A stretch of 46,310 bases of DNA from Hafnia alvei (GTDB lineage Bacteria > Pseudomonadota > Gammaproteobacteria > Enterobacterales > Enterobacteriaceae), in contig NZ_FMIQ01000087.1 in assembly GCF_900095695.1 (NCBI RefSeq), forward strand, positions 1-46,310. Reading direction: 5' to 3'. Below, one piece after another: positions 16,510-26,606 of the stretch. A program made the position numbers and the translations under genes. The notes beneath the pieces are model-generated. The model saw nothing but the letters and a program-made list of their open reading frames with translations. It was not told the DNA's origin and did no database searches. How positions within the stretch are numbered: the first letter of the stretch is position 1; each line of letters opens with the position of its first letter.

Positions 16510-17165
16510 TCATGACCGTTTTGCGCCGCGAGCTGAAAATTGCTTTTCGCAACGGCGCTGAAATTATCAACCCGCTGTGGTTCTTTTTGATCGTCATTAC
16601 GCTCTTCCCATTAAGTATCGGCCCTGAACCCCAGCTGTTGGCGCGTATCGCACCCGGCGTGGTTTGGGTCGCGGCTCTGCTGGCGGCGTTACTATCGCTC
16701 GAGAGATTATTCAAAGACGATTATCTGGATGGCACGCTAGAGCAACTGATGCTCACCCCGTCGCCGCTGGCGTTAACGGTGTTGGCAAAAGTCTTTGCGC
16801 ACTGGTTGGTGACCGGATTGCCGCTGCTTATCCTTTCTCCGTTAGTGGCGCTATTACTCTCTTTTGATATGGCAACGTGGTGGGCGGTGGCATTAACGCT
16901 GTTACTGGGTACGCCTACCTTGAGCTTTATTGGCTCGATTGGCGTTGCATTAACGGTTGGGTTACGCAAAGGCGGCGTTTTGCTGAGTTTGTTGGTGCTG
17001 CCGCTTTATATACCTATCCTTATTTTTGCGACGTCTGCGATTGATGCGGCTTCGATGGGGATGCCTATCGGTGGGTATTTAGCCATCTTGGGGGCGATGC
17101 TGGCGGGAAGTATCACGCTGTCGCCTTTTGCCGCGGCAGCCGCGCTTCGCGTTAGCGTGCAATAG
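16506..17165 (+). CDS. ccmB: Heme exporter membrane subunit CcmB
   Basis: This is a 219-residue inner-membrane protein with about six hydrophobic segments. It has the CcmB opening [11 protein letters not shown] and the conserved [17 protein letters not shown] region. It forms the CcmABCD complex. The ATG at 16506 overlaps the ccmA stop; an alternative ATG two codons on (16512) would make little difference. Confidence 0.95.
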   Translation: MIMTVLRRELKIAFRNGAEIINPLWFFLIVITLFPLSIGPEPQLLARIAPGVVWVAALLAALLSLERLFKDDYLDGTLEQLMLTPSPLALTVLAKVFAHWLVTGLPLLILSPLVALLLSFDMATWWAVALTLLLGTPTLSFIGSIGVALTVGLRKGGVLLSLLVLPLYIPILIFATSAIDAASMGMPIGGYLAILGAMLAGSITLSPFAAAAALRVSVQ

Positions 17166-17373
17166 CCCATTCGGTAAAGCCGAATTCAGCTATTTACAAA
17201 ACCTTTTTGTTTGTCGCTAGCAACATGCGTCAAACTAACAATTAAAGATGTATGGCGGTATCAAAGTAGATTGTCTGAAAAGAGCCTGCAAGCAGTAGAA
17301 GACAGCGCCTTTTTGTGGGGTTTCGGCAGTGACGCCGAGACAATAATTTTTCGTTTTGTGAGCATAAATCTCA

Positions 17374-18129
17374 ATGTGGAAATGGCTTCATCAGCTTGCC
17401 AAGCCTGAGCGGCTTTATCATCTTTGCGGTAAGTTCGTCCCGTGGCTTGGATTAGCCGGGGCGGTATGCCTGTTAGTCGGTTGGATCTGGGGTTTTGGCT
17501 ATGCGCCGTCAGATTATCAGCAGGGCAACAGCTATCGCATCATGTACATCCATGTGCCAGCGGCTATCTGGTCGATGGGGATCTATGCCTCGATGGCGAT
17601 TGCGGCGTTCATCGGTTTGGTCTGGCAGATGAAAATGTCCGATCTGGTGAGTGCAGCCATGGCACCGGTTGGCGCGGTGTTTACCTTTATTGCGCTGGCG
17701 ACAGGATCGGCTTGGGGTAAGCCGATGTGGGGAACGTGGTGGGTTTGGGATGCTCGTTTAACCTCCGAACTGGTGCTGCTGTTCCTCTATTTAGGCGCCA
17801 TTGCGTTGTATAACGCCTTTGACGATCGCCGCACTGCCGGTCGTGCCGCCGGCATTCTGGTGCTGGTTGGCGTGGTCAATCTGCCGATTATTCATTTCTC
17901 CGTTGAGTGGTGGAATACCCTGCATCAGGGTTCGACCAATATGCAAAATACCATTGATCCCAGCATGCGCTATCCGCTGCGTTGGGCAATCTTTGGTTAC
18001 CTGTTTTTCTTTATCACCTTAACGTTGATGCGTTTACGTAATTTAATTTTACTGCAAGAGCGTCGGCGTCCTTGGGTGAATGCGTTAGTGAACCCTCGCC
18101 TAAAAAATCAGCCTAAGGAGCGTTCCTGA
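17374..18129 (+). CDS. ccmC: Heme-handling membrane protein CcmC
   Basis: This is a 251-residue protein with six membrane segments and the tryptophan-rich WWD motif around W-G-T-W-W-V-W-D-A-R-L-T. It presents heme to CcmE in the periplasm. It is separated from ccmB by a 208-base gap, unusually long for this operon, in which I see only a short hairpin (ATTCGG/CCGAAT at 17169-17185). Its stop overlaps the ccmD start (TGATG). Confidence 0.96.
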   Translation: MWKWLHQLAKPERLYHLCGKFVPWLGLAGAVCLLVGWIWGFGYAPSDYQQGNSYRIMYIHVPAAIWSMGIYASMAIAAFIGLVWQMKMSDLVSAAMAPVGAVFTFIALATGSAWGKPMWGTWWVWDARLTSELVLLFLYLGAIALYNAFDDRRTAGRAAGILVLVGVVNLPIIHFSVEWWNTLHQGSTNMQNTIDPSMRYPLRWAIFGYLFFFITLTLMRLRNLILLQERRRPWVNALVNPRLKNQPKERS

Positions 18130-18368
18130 TGAGTCCTGCATTTTCCTCTTGGCAAGATTTCTTCGCGATGGGCGGTTATGCCTTTTACGTTTGGCTTTCT
18201 GTTGCCGCAACGCTTATCCCATTACTTTTATTGGTTTGCCATACCCAGTGGCAACGCCGCCAAATTTTGACTGAAGTTCGCCGCCATCAGGCGCGCGAGC
18301 AGCGAATTAAACAAGCGCAGGGTCAGCAGCGCGCTTCGTCAGCTTCACAAGGAGAGCAATCATCATGA
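18129..18368 (+). CDS. ccmD: Small membrane protein CcmD
   Basis: This is a 79-residue protein with one membrane helix (about 15-38) followed by a basic, Gln-rich cytoplasmic tail. It stabilises the CcmC-CcmE complex and helps release holo-CcmE. The family diverges quickly; the assignment rests on size, topology and position between ccmC and ccmE, with overlaps on both sides. Confidence 0.92.
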   Translation: MSPAFSSWQDFFAMGGYAFYVWLSVAATLIPLLLLVCHTQWQRRQILTEVRRHQAREQRIKQAQGQQRASSASQGEQSS

Positions 18369-18871
18369 ACCCGCGTCGTAAGAGTCGCCTCTATCTGGCC
18401 ATTGTCGTTTTACTCGGCTTAGCAGTGACGATCACTCTGGTGCTTTATGCATTGCGCTCGAATATTGACCTGTTTTATACCCCGACGGAAATCCTGCAGG
18501 GTAAAGGTGAAAATCATGAGAAGCCTGAAGTGGGCCAGCGTTTGCGTATTGGCGGCATGGTGATGCCTGGTTCGGTGAAGCGCGATCAGCAAAGCCTGAA
18601 AGTCTCATTTAAAATCTACGATGCGCATGGCGCTATTGGTGTGACCTACGAAGGCATCTTGCCGGACTTGTTCCGTGAAGGGCAGGGCGTGGTTGCACAA
18701 GGCGTGATGGGCGAAGACAACGTGGTGCATGCCAAAGAAGTATTGGCAAAACACGATGAAAAATATACGCCACCTGAGGTAAAAGAAGCGATGGAGCAAA
18801 ACCATAATCGCCCAGCTGATTCTTATCAGCAGAATAGTGGCAATGCGAATGCGGGGAGCCCGCAGTCATGA
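18365..18871 (+). CDS. ccmE: Heme chaperone CcmE
   Basis: This is a 168-residue membrane-anchored periplasmic heme chaperone. An N-terminal signal anchor (9-30) is followed by an OB-fold domain. The covalent heme-binding His is H130 in L-A-K-H-D-E-K-Y, with Tyr134 as axial ligand, as in E. coli. The disordered tail is rich in Asn and Gln. It overlaps ccmF by four bases. Confidence 0.97.
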   Translation: MNPRRKSRLYLAIVVLLGLAVTITLVLYALRSNIDLFYTPTEILQGKGENHEKPEVGQRLRIGGMVMPGSVKRDQQSLKVSFKIYDAHGAIGVTYEGILPDLFREGQGVVAQGVMGEDNVVHAKEVLAKHDEKYTPPEVKEAMEQNHNRPADSYQQNSGNANAGSPQS

Positions 18872-20841
18872 TCCCTGAAATTGGCAATTTCCTGCTATCG
18901 CTCTCATTAGCGCTTTCCGTATTGCTGAGCATTTATCCGCTATGGGGTGCTGCGCGGCAAGACGTGCGTATGATGTCGGTGGCGCGGCCATTGACCTATG
19001 GCCTGTTCTTTAGCATCGCGATTTCATTTGGTTGTTTGGTGTATGCCTTTATTACCAACGACTTTACGGTTTCCTATGTGGCGGCAAACTCAAATACCCA
19101 GCTTCCGGTCTATTACCGCATCGCGGCAACCTGGGGCGCACATGAGGGATCGCTTCTTCTCTGGGTGCTGTTGTTAAGCTGTTGGACGCTGGCCGTGGCG
19201 CTATTTAGCCGCAGCATGCCGCAGGACTCAGTGGCACGCGTGCTGTCAGTGATGGGGATGATTAACGTCGGCTTCCTGCTGTTCATTATTCTCACCTCCA
19301 ATCCCTTCACGCGTACGCTACCGAACTTTCCTATTGACGGCAGCGATCTGAATCCGCTGTTGCAGGATATTGGCCTGATTTTCCATCCACCGTTGCTGTA
19401 TATGGGCTACGTTGGATTCTCGGTCGCCTTTGCATTCTCCATTGCGTCACTGATGGCAGGGCGTTTAGATACCGCATGGGCGCGCTGGTCACGTCCGTGG
19501 ACGATGGCGGCCTGGATTTTCCTTACCATGGGCATTGTTTTAGGTTCTGCGTGGGCCTATTACGAATTGGGCTGGGGCGGCTGGTGGTTCTGGGACCCGG
19601 TAGAAAATGCCTCCTTTATGCCATGGCTGGCGGGTACGGCGCTGCTGCACTCGTTGGCAGTAACCGAAAAACGCGGGACCTTCAAAGCGTGGACGGTACT
19701 GTTGGCCATCACCGCGTTTTCGCTGTGTCTGTTGGGGACGTTCCTTGTGCGTTCCGGCGTATTAGTTTCCGTGCACTCTTTCGCTTCCGATCCGGCGCGT
19801 GGGATGTTCATTCTGGCCTATCTGGTGATCGTTATCGGTGGCTCACTGCTGCTGTATGCGGTGAAAGGTGCTCAGGTGCGCAGCCGTACGCAGCATGAGG
19901 TGTTTTCACGCGAAACCTTCTTGCTAGGAAACAACGTGCTGTTAGTTGCCGCCATGCTGGTGGTGCTGTTAGGGACGCTGTTGCCGCTGGTACATAAACA
20001 GCTTGGCTTGGGCAGTATTTCCATCGGTGAGCCTTTCTTTAACTCGATGTTTACTTGGTTGATGGCGCCGTTCGCGCTGCTGTTGGGCGTTGGACCGTTG
20101 GTGCGCTGGCGTCGTGATGAACCGGCTAAGTTCTGGAAACGTTTGTTGGTTGCGATGGTTGTGACCGTGATCCTTTCCGTGCTGCTGCCTTGGCTGATGC
20201 AGGACCGCGTTGAAGGTATGACGGTAGTGGGTCTGCTGATGGCATTCTGGGTCGTGATCCTTACGCTGATGGAATTGCACGAGCGCGCTACGCATCGCTA
20301 CGGTTTCTGGAAGGGGCTGACCAAGCTGCCTCGCAGCCACTGGGGCATGGTGTTAGGTCATTTAGGCGTTGCCGTGACGGTGATCGGTATCGCTTTCAGT
20401 CAAAGCTACAGCATCGAGCGCGATGTGCGCATGAAATCCGGCGATAGCGTAGATATTCATAATTATCACTTCGTGTTCCGCGATGTGCATGACATCAAAG
20501 GCCCGAACTATACCGGCGGCGTGGGCATCATTGATGTTACGCGCGACGGCAAGCCAGAAGCCACGCTGCGTGCAGAAAAGCGCTATTACGCAACTGCGCG
20601 TAGCATGATGACCGAAGCGGCCATTGACGGCGGTTTAACGCGCGATCTGTATGCGGCCTTGGGTGAAGAACTCGATGACGGCGCGTGGGCTGTACGTCTT
20701 TATTACAAGCCTTTTGTGCGCTGGATTTGGTACGGCGGCGTGCTGATGGCGATCGGCGGCGTGTTATGCATGCTCGATCCGCGCTATCGCTCAAGCCGTA
20801 AAGAAAAGGCAGAACCAGAGAAAGCGGAGAAAACAGCATGA
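18868..20841 (+). CDS. ccmF: Cytochrome c heme lyase subunit CcmF
   Basis: This is a 657-residue polytopic membrane protein with the WWD signature [14 protein letters not shown] at about residues 236-249. CcmF, with CcmH and CcmI, ligates heme from CcmE to C-x-x-C-H sites of apocytochromes. Full length compared with E. coli. It overlaps ccmG by four bases. Confidence 0.97.
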   Translation: MIPEIGNFLLSLSLALSVLLSIYPLWGAARQDVRMMSVARPLTYGLFFSIAISFGCLVYAFITNDFTVSYVAANSNTQLPVYYRIAATWGAHEGSLLLWVLLLSCWTLAVALFSRSMPQDSVARVLSVMGMINVGFLLFIILTSNPFTRTLPNFPIDGSDLNPLLQDIGLIFHPPLLYMGYVGFSVAFAFSIASLMAGRLDTAWARWSRPWTMAAWIFLTMGIVLGSAWAYYELGWGGWWFWDPVENASFMPWLAGTALLHSLAVTEKRGTFKAWTVLLAITAFSLCLLGTFLVRSGVLVSVHSFASDPARGMFILAYLVIVIGGSLLLYAVKGAQVRSRTQHEVFSRETFLLGNNVLLVAAMLVVLLGTLLPLVHKQLGLGSISIGEPFFNSMFTWLMAPFALLLGVGPLVRWRRDEPAKFWKRLLVAMVVTVILSVLLPWLMQDRVEGMTVVGLLMAFWVVILTLMELHERATHRYGFWKGLTKLPRSHWGMVLGHLGVAVTVIGIAFSQSYSIERDVRMKSGDSVDIHNYHFVFRDVHDIKGPNYTGGVGIIDVTRDGKPEATLRAEKRYYATARSMMTEAAIDGGLTRDLYAALGEELDDGAWAVRLYYKPFVRWIWYGGVLMAIGGVLCMLDPRYRSSRKEKAEPEKAEKTA

Positions 20842-21389
20842 ATCGCAAGCTGCTCTTTATCCCGTTAGTGTTATTTATGCTGCTGGTGCTGGCGTTTGTT
20901 ATCCAGCTACAGCGCAACGCGGGTGGGGAAGATCCCACTATGCTGGAATCTGCGCTGATTGGTAAACCCGTTCCTGAATTCAAGTTAGAATCGCTGGATC
21001 AGCCGGGTAAAACCTTTGACCAAAGCGTGCTGCACGATGGTAAACCCATGTTGCTGAACGTGTGGGCGACATGGTGCCCAACCTGCTATGCCGAGCATCA
21101 GTATCTGAATAAGCTGGCGGCGAAAGGGATCCGCGTCGTTGGGCTTAACTATAAAGACGATCGCCAGAAAGCGGTCAAATGGCTGAATGATTTGGGAAAT
21201 CCCTATGCGCTAAGCCTGTATGACGGCGACGGCATGCTGGGGTTGGATCTCGGCGTTTATGGCGCTCCTGAGACTTTCCTGATCGATGGCAACGGTATCA
21301 TTCGCTACCGCCATGCGGGCGATCTCAACGATCGCGTATGGCAACAAGAGATCGAGCCTTTATATCGCCAATATGAAGGAGCTAAATAA
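20838..21389 (+). CDS. ccmG: Thiol:disulfide oxidoreductase CcmG (DsbE)
   Basis: This is a 183-residue membrane-anchored thioredoxin-fold protein. The N-terminal anchor (4-23) is followed by the active site W-C-P-T-C (Cys80, Cys83). It keeps the heme-binding cysteines of apocytochromes reduced in the periplasm. It abuts ccmH. Confidence 0.96.
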   Translation: MNRKLLFIPLVLFMLLVLAFVIQLQRNAGGEDPTMLESALIGKPVPEFKLESLDQPGKTFDQSVLHDGKPMLLNVWATWCPTCYAEHQYLNKLAAKGIRVVGLNYKDDRQKAVKWLNDLGNPYALSLYDGDGMLGLDLGVYGAPETFLIDGNGIIRYRHAGDLNDRVWQQEIEPLYRQYEGAK

Positions 21390-21874
21390 TGCGAATGCTA
21401 CGATTTGCTAGCGCACTGGCGGGCATTATGCTTTCGGTAAGCGCGTGGGCGGCCATTGATACCTATAGCTTCAAAAGCGTGGAACAAGAGCAGCAGTATC
21501 GCGAGTTAACCGAACAGCTGCGCTGTCCAAAATGCCAGAACAACAGCATCGCTGATTCTAACGCTATCATCGCCTCCGATATGCGTCAGAAAGTATATGA
21601 ATTGATGGAAAAGGGCTATACCAACAAGCAGATCACCGAGTATATGGTGGCGCGCTATGGCAATTTCGTTACCTATGAGCCGCCGCTAACTGCAGCGACC
21701 ATTATTCTTTGGGCAGGCCCTGCGCTGTTTGTGTTACTGGGCGCTATCGTGGTGATTACCCGAGCACGCCGCCGCCGTCCTAACGAGCCTGAGGTTTCTA
21801 GCCGTGAAACGCTCAGCGAAGCCGAGAAACAACGTTTAAACCAGCTACTTAACGACAGCGACAGGGAACATTGA
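21389..21874 (+). CDS. ccmH: Apocytochrome reductant CcmH
   Basis: This is a 161-residue protein with a signal peptide (about 1-22), the redox motif L-R-C-P-K-C-Q (Cys46, Cys49) and a C-terminal membrane helix (about 100-123). It corresponds to the N-terminal half of E. coli CcmH; the C-terminal half is the separate gene ccmI here. It probably works with CcmF and CcmG. Confidence 0.95.
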   Translation: MRMLRFASALAGIMLSVSAWAAIDTYSFKSVEQEQQYRELTEQLRCPKCQNNSIADSNAIIASDMRQKVYELMEKGYTNKQITEYMVARYGNFVTYEPPLTAATIILWAGPALFVLLGAIVVITRARRRRPNEPEVSSRETLSEAEKQRLNQLLNDSDREH

Positions 21875-21876
21875 TA

Positions 21877-23088
21877 ATGGCATTTTGGTTGATAGTTTTA
21901 GTATTGTTGATTATCGCTGCTGCATTATTGCTGGTTCCAGTGCTACGTCAGCCTCAGCGAGATCTACCGGAAGATCGCGATCGCCTTAATACGCGTTTTT
22001 ACCATCAGCGTTTGAAGGAGCTTGAGCAAGACGAAGAACAGGGCGTGGTGGCTGAACGTCAGGTGATGATTGAAGAACTGCAGCAAAATCTGCTGTCTGA
22101 TGTTCCTGATGCGCAGGCGGAGAGAGCTGAACCGTTAAACCGTTGGGTTTTACTGCCGGGCGTGGTTATTTTGGTGCTAATTTCCGTTGGTTTTTATCTT
22201 AAAACCGGCGGTCTGGCGCAGGTTCAGGGCTGGAATTTGGTGATGAGCGAAATGCCTTCCCTGCGTGAGCGCGTGATGAATGAGGATAAGCAGCCGCTAA
22301 CTATGGAAGAGATTGCACGTTTGGGATTAGGTCTTCGCACCGAGCTGCAAACCGATCCGCGTAACGTGGCTGACTGGGTGATGTTAGGCCGTATCGGTAT
22401 GGCGCTGAATAACGCGACGACCGCGACACAGGCGTTTTCCCATGCTTATCAATTAGCACCGAATGAGCCGGAAGTCGCATTGGGCTATGCAGAAGTGCTC
22501 ACTCGCTCCAACGATCCTGAAGACAATAAGCAAGCTGCTGATATGCTGGGTAACATGATGGCGCGCAACCATCAAGATGTGCGAGTGCTTAGCCTGCTCG
22601 CCTTCAATGCTTTCGAGCAGGGTGACTATAAGAAAGCAATCGGTGCGTGGGAGATGATGCTGCGCGTGTTGCCGGAAAATGATAGCCGTCGCGAAGTATT
22701 AAAGCGCAGTATTGAGCAAGCCAAAGCGCAGTCTGGAGAGGATAATACGCAGCTGAGTGTCACGATTAATCTGTCACCGGATGTCGAACGCCAATTGCCG
22801 CCAACGGCGGTGCTGGTTGTTTCGGTAACCGATGGCGTCGCGCCAATTCCTGTTGCGGTTAAACAACTGCCTTTGGGGCATTTCCCGGTGAAGGTATCGC
22901 TATCCGATGCTAACGCTATGATGCCAGAGCGTTTGCTTTCGGCACAAAAGCAGGTGAAGGTGCGTGCGCGGATCTCTCGAGACGGTTTAGCCAATCCACA
23001 GCCGGGCGACTGGTTCGGTGAAAGTGCGGTTATGCCCTATAATAAAGAGAGTCAGATTAGCTTACAGATTGATCATCAAGTACCATAA
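21877..23088 (+). CDS. ccmI: Apocytochrome chaperone CcmI (CycH), TPR protein
   Basis: This is a 403-residue protein with two N-terminal membrane helices (about 1-20 and 88-106), TPR-type repeats in the middle (about 150-275) and a C-terminal domain that binds the apocytochrome C-terminus. I prefer the ATG at 21877 over the TTG at 21871, because AGGGA sits about 10 bases upstream and M-A-F-W is the usual start. In E. coli this region is fused to CcmH. It is the last gene of the ccm operon. Confidence 0.93.
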   Translation: MAFWLIVLVLLIIAAALLLVPVLRQPQRDLPEDRDRLNTRFYHQRLKELEQDEEQGVVAERQVMIEELQQNLLSDVPDAQAERAEPLNRWVLLPGVVILVLISVGFYLKTGGLAQVQGWNLVMSEMPSLRERVMNEDKQPLTMEEIARLGLGLRTELQTDPRNVADWVMLGRIGMALNNATTATQAFSHAYQLAPNEPEVALGYAEVLTRSNDPEDNKQAADMLGNMMARNHQDVRVLSLLAFNAFEQGDYKKAIGAWEMMLRVLPENDSRREVLKRSIEQAKAQSGEDNTQLSVTINLSPDVERQLPPTAVLVVSVTDGVAPIPVAVKQLPLGHFPVKVSLSDANAMMPERLLSAQKQVKVRARISRDGLANPQPGDWFGESAVMPYNKESQISLQIDHQVP

Positions 23089-23209
23089 ATCGTCTGTTGC
23101 AAAGACCTAAGCATCAGGGCATAAGAACGATCAGAATAAAATATGAGGATCGCTGAGGGCAGCGTTAATTTTCAGCCTGTTATCAGCGGTCCCTTTTCAT
23201 GGAGAAGAT

Positions 23210-23971
23210 ATGAAACTTCGGCTGACAGGAGTGGCTCTGGCAAGCGTATTGCTGGCTGGGTGTGCGTCTAACTCATCAAAACCAGAAGCTCAGGGGCGAT
23301 CTGACCCGTTAGAGGGTTTTAACCGCGCGATGTTTAGCGTGAACTACGACTATCTGGATCCGTACGTACTGCGTCCTGTCGCCGTCGCTTGGCGAGACTA
23401 TGTGCCCGTACCTGCACGAACCGGTATCTCGAACTTCACGAGCAACCTCGAAGAACCTGCCAGCATGGTGAACAGCTTCCTTGAGGGCAAGGTTTACGAT
23501 GGCTTCGTGCACTTTAACCGTTTCTTCCTGAATACCATCTTAGGTATGGGTGGCTTCATTGACGTTGCCACGATGGCGAATCCTAAGTTAGCGAAGCAGG
23601 AACCACACCGTTTTGGTAGCACGCTAGGCTATTACGACGTGCCTTATGGCCCGTATGTTGTGCTTCCGGGTTACGGCAGCGTGACGCCGCGCCAGGATGG
23701 CGGCGACTACGTTGACTATCTGTATCCAACGCTAAGCTGGCTGACATTCTGGATGTCTGCGGGTAAATGGATGATTGAAGGTATCGAAACACGTGCACAG
23801 CTGCTGGATTCTGATGGCCTGCTGAAAAACTCTTCGGATCCTTATCTGTTTATGCGTGAAGCCTATTTCCAGCGCTACGATTTCTTGGCAACCGGCGGTC
23901 AGCTAACTGCGCCAGTTAATCCGAATGCGGCTGTGATTCAGGATGAATTGAAAGATATCGATTCAAACTGA
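23210..23971 (+). CDS. mlaA: Outer-membrane lipid asymmetry lipoprotein MlaA (VacJ)
   Basis: This is a 253-residue lipoprotein with lipobox L-L-A-G-C (Cys18) and the family blocks D-P-L-E-G-F-N-R-A-M-F, F-L-N-T-I-L-G-M-G-G and P-Y-G-P-Y-V-V-L-P. It removes surface-exposed phospholipids from the outer membrane and hands them to MlaC. GGAGA lies five bases upstream of the ATG. It stands alone with its own terminator. Confidence 0.97.
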   Translation: MKLRLTGVALASVLLAGCASNSSKPEAQGRSDPLEGFNRAMFSVNYDYLDPYVLRPVAVAWRDYVPVPARTGISNFTSNLEEPASMVNSFLEGKVYDGFVHFNRFFLNTILGMGGFIDVATMANPKLAKQEPHRFGSTLGYYDVPYGPYVVLPGYGSVTPRQDGGDYVDYLYPTLSWLTFWMSAGKWMIEGIETRAQLLDSDGLLKNSSDPYLFMREAYFQRYDFLATGGQLTAPVNPNAAVIQDELKDIDSN

Positions 23972-23987
23972 TGCTGAGCTTGATGTG

Positions 23988-24014
23988 AAAAAAGCGCCTA
24001 AGGGCGCTTTTTTT
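23988..24014 (+). terminator. Rho-independent terminator of mlaA
   Basis: GCGCC (23994-23998) and GGCGC (24003-24007) pair around TAAG, extended by A6 before and T7 after. It lies 17 bases past the mlaA stop. Confidence 0.9.
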
Positions 24015-24088
24015 GTGTCTGAAGTTTGTGTTGCGCCTAATAAAAAAGCGGCCAGAAGGGTAATGCTGGTTACTTGAGCATGATTTTA

Positions 24089-24154
24089 GGGGGAGTACAC
24101 CGATGGGGTCGTAGCAGCTTTCGCTGCCGGAGCGCCCCGCGGTGTACTCGCCCC
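24089..24154. repeat. Three-tier nested hairpin between mlaA and fadL
   Basis: Nested inverted repeats share one axis: GAGTACACCG (24093-24102) with CGGTGTACTC (24140-24149), GGGG (24105-24108) with CCCC (24135-24138), and GCAGC (24114-24118) with GCTGC (24123-24127) around a TTTC loop. Outer G/C runs (24089-24092 and 24151-24154) can extend the stem. It lies between the converging mlaA and fadL genes and looks like a dispersed REP-type element, but only this copy was seen in the window. Confidence 0.6.
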
Positions 24155-24224
24155 GTGTATCTCGATCTCTTAAACGCTCTGCATTATCCTGAAGGGCGCT
24201 TTTAGATAGTGATGCGTTTTAAAA

Positions 24225-25547
24225 TTAGAACGCGTAGTTGAAGTTAGCACCGTACAGCCATGCTTTACCTTCAGACTTGAACTCGTATGGACCTTCATTG
24301 ATGGTCACTTTCGAGCCGTGCATATAGGAAATACCTACGTCAACAGAAGCGTCTTTGTTGAACGCATAGCTGGTACCCGCACTGATCCATGCACGATCCT
24401 GATCGGGAATCGAGATAGAGCGAGTGCCGGCTGGTACTGGGCTATCATCGAATGCGATACCGGTACGGAAGGTCCAGTTGTCGTCGTAGAAGTAAGTGGT
24501 ACCAATCGCGATGCGGTAAGCATCTTTGAAGCCTTCATCTTTATAGAACAGCGTCTGACCGTTAGAGCCTTTCGCTTTCAGTTCTTGGAACTGGCTCCAG
24601 CTGGTGTATGCCAAGCTGTAGTGAACGGCCCATTGTGGTGCCACTTTGTGGTAACCAGAGACTTCCCACATTTCAGGCAGGTTTAAAGTCAGAGAACCCG
24701 GTACGGTTCTGCCATCGGTACCCGCTGGTAGACCAATCATTGAGCCAATACCGTTCAGAGCGGATGGCAGGTCGCTTTTGTAATCGCCATCGAAGTCGAT
24801 TTTAACTTCTGAACGATAGGTAAAGCCGAAGCGGTTGTTTTCATCTACTTCATAAAGGATACCGGCGTTCCAACCAAAGCCCCACTCATCACCTTTCAGG
24901 TGGCTTATCTGAGTATTGGCAGGGATTTGCGCGATTTGACCCGCAACAGGCGGTGGCAGCTGGCCTGAACCGGCAATCAGCAGCGGTAGGTCACCTGCGT
25001 AGCGGTCAATCTTAGCTTTGGCATAGACAGCATCAAAGCCTAAACCGAAGCTGAAATGTTCGTTGGCACGGTATGCTGCACTCAGATTCAGGTTAGCAGT
25101 GGTCAGGTCGGTAGTACCGCCCATGGAGCCTGCTGCGTAGTTGTCGTTAAACTCGGTTGCCAGACCATAGTTAGAGGTGACAGACGCGCCGACGGCCCAT
25201 TGGTCGTTGATCGGCTGCACGTAATGGAAGTTAGGTACCCACGCGGTTGGTGCAATGTTTTTCGCGTTCAGGCTTTGACCGCTTGGAGAACGACCAGAGA
25301 TATCAACATCTGGATCGATAAATACGCCGCCGATGGACATCGCTGGGCGATCGTACATGCTCAATAGTGCCGGGTTGCGGCTGGCAGATGCCGGAGTATC
25401 TGCGATGGCGCCTTCACCGGAATAGGCTCGGCCCAAGCCAGCGGCTGAGAACTCATTCAGCTGGAAACCAGCGGCATTGACGTTTGATGAAAGCAGTGCC
25501 ACTGCTGCAGCTAATGCTGACTTAGTAAACAGGTTTTTCTGGCGCAT
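24225..25547 (-). CDS. fadL: Long-chain fatty acid outer-membrane transporter FadL
   Basis: This is a 440-residue outer-membrane barrel. A signal peptide (cleavage at N-V-N-A) is followed by the mature N-terminus [14 protein letters not shown], which forms the hatch/plug of the FadL family. It ends in a C-terminal Phe (N-Y-A-F). It imports long-chain fatty acids. GAGG lies about 9 bases upstream of the start. Two FadR-type boxes lie upstream, matching its co-regulation with fadIJ. Confidence 0.97.
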   Translation of the reverse strand: MRQKNLFTKSALAAAVALLSSNVNAAGFQLNEFSAAGLGRAYSGEGAIADTPASASRNPALLSMYDRPAMSIGGVFIDPDVDISGRSPSGQSLNAKNIAPTAWVPNFHYVQPINDQWAVGASVTSNYGLATEFNDNYAAGSMGGTTDLTTANLNLSAAYRANEHFSFGLGFDAVYAKAKIDRYAGDLPLLIAGSGQLPPPVAGQIAQIPANTQISHLKGDEWGFGWNAGILYEVDENNRFGFTYRSEVKIDFDGDYKSDLPSALNGIGSMIGLPAGTDGRTVPGSLTLNLPEMWEVSGYHKVAPQWAVHYSLAYTSWSQFQELKAKGSNGQTLFYKDEGFKDAYRIAIGTTYFYDDNWTFRTGIAFDDSPVPAGTRSISIPDQDRAWISAGTSYAFNKDASVDVGISYMHGSKVTINEGPYEFKSEGKAWLYGANFNYAF

Positions 25548-25634
25548 GACCGAAACCTCATTATTGTGTGTTTTATTTAAACTATGTTACGTACTGTAAC
25601 AAGGAGCGCGGATTGTAGGGTCCGAGTTCGATCT

Positions 25635-25674
25635 GACAAATCAGACCAGTGAGCAGAGTATAGGTCTGACCTCT
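25635..25674 (-). promoter_or_regulatory. Two FadR boxes upstream of fadL
   Basis: On the minus strand, ACTGGTCTGATTTGT (25650-25636) matches the FadR consensus (AnCTGGTCnGAnnTGTT). A second, more divergent box centred on AGGTCTGACCT lies at 25662-25672. The pair and its spacing mirror the two FadR sites of E. coli fadL. FadR would repress unless long-chain acyl-CoA is present. Confidence 0.75.
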
Positions 25675-25952
25675 CGGTATGTTGCAAGAATGTTTATTGA
25701 ATATTTCATAAATGATTCAAGAAAAGAGATCTTCGTAACAAAAAACAACGGAACTAATAAAGAATTGATTACAAGTGCGAAGAAATAACCGCCAAATAAT
25801 GTGATTTTGCTCACTTAATGTCATTCATCTGGCATATCGCTAGTCTCTGTAGTGGGAGAGGAGTAAAATACCCACAGTTTTTATATTTTTTGAGCCAGAT
25901 CATAATTGGCGATATAAAGAGGGGTTCATTCCCCATCGAGGAGATGATTGAA

Positions 25953-26249
25953 ATGACTGATGCTATTAAAAAATGCAGTGCACAAGAAACAGCCGCTTGC
26001 TGTTGCGTTGATGTCGGCACCATCATGGATAACACCGACTGCACCGCATCCTATAGCAATGTATTTGCTACGGAAGCTGATGCGAAAGCCATGCTGGAAC
26101 AGCTGACACAAAAAGCACGTGGTATTGAATCCGATCCATGTGAAATCAAGAGCAACATCGCTAAAACTGCAGAAGGCTATGCGCTGACCGTTGATTTTGC
26201 TTTTGCCTGCGAAGCTGAAACTCTGATTTTCCAACTGGGCCTGCGTTAA
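25953..26249 (+). CDS. yfcZ: YfcZ/YiiS family protein of unknown function
   Basis: This is a 98-residue protein matching E. coli YfcZ in its blocks C-C-C-V-D-V-G-T-I-M-D-N, D-C-T-A-S-Y-S and F-A-C-E-A-E-T-L-I-F-Q-L-G-L-R. The many cysteines near the N-terminus are a family trait. I chose the ATG at 25953 because GAGGAG ends 9 bases upstream; the ATG at 25944 lies against that ribosome-binding site. The function is not established. It lies between fadL and fadI, as in E. coli. Confidence 0.93.
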   Translation: MTDAIKKCSAQETAACCCVDVGTIMDNTDCTASYSNVFATEADAKAMLEQLTQKARGIESDPCEIKSNIAKTAEGYALTVDFAFACEAETLIFQLGLR

Positions 26250-26276
26250 TCGCATCGCGTTAGTTGGTCGTATTAT

Positions 26277-26303
26277 AAGCGTGGCTTAGGCCGCGCTTTT
26301 TTT
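26277..26303 (+). terminator. Rho-independent terminator of yfcZ
   Basis: AAGCGTGGC (26277-26285) pairs with GCCGCGCTT (26290-26298), with one G-T pair, around TTAG. A T-run follows. Confidence 0.85.
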
Positions 26304-26493
26304 ATATTCAAATAAAGATTCTAGTGCTGCTGTATTTCTATTTTTATCCTTGCATATATTCACAGAATTTATTATTTCTTCGAAATCCATTTTCCTCCTC
26401 CCGCATTCTCCTTGAATAAGAAACCTGCTTCTGTTCTCAGTTCTTACGTTTTGTTGTTTGCTAAATGTAAAAATTTAGTTAAGAATTTACGCT

Positions 26494-26510
26494 ATCAGGT
26501 CAGACCTGTT
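26494..26510 (+). promoter_or_regulatory. FadR box upstream of fadIJ
   Basis: CAGGTCAGACCTGTT (26496-26510) is close to the FadR consensus and lies about 97 bases ahead of the fadI start. It indicates repression by FadR in the absence of long-chain acyl-CoA. Confidence 0.75.
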
Positions 26511-26606
26511 AACTGAAAGCAAGAAGCGAATGACGCTCGGCTAACTTTCACTTTTCAGGGTTTGTAACAATTTTGATATTTTTAGCGTATTGCGCAGGAG
26601 CACAAA

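Noticed and set aside
19476-19898. 140-codon frame inside ccmF
   Set aside because: It lies in another frame of a strongly conserved gene and has no recognisable domain.
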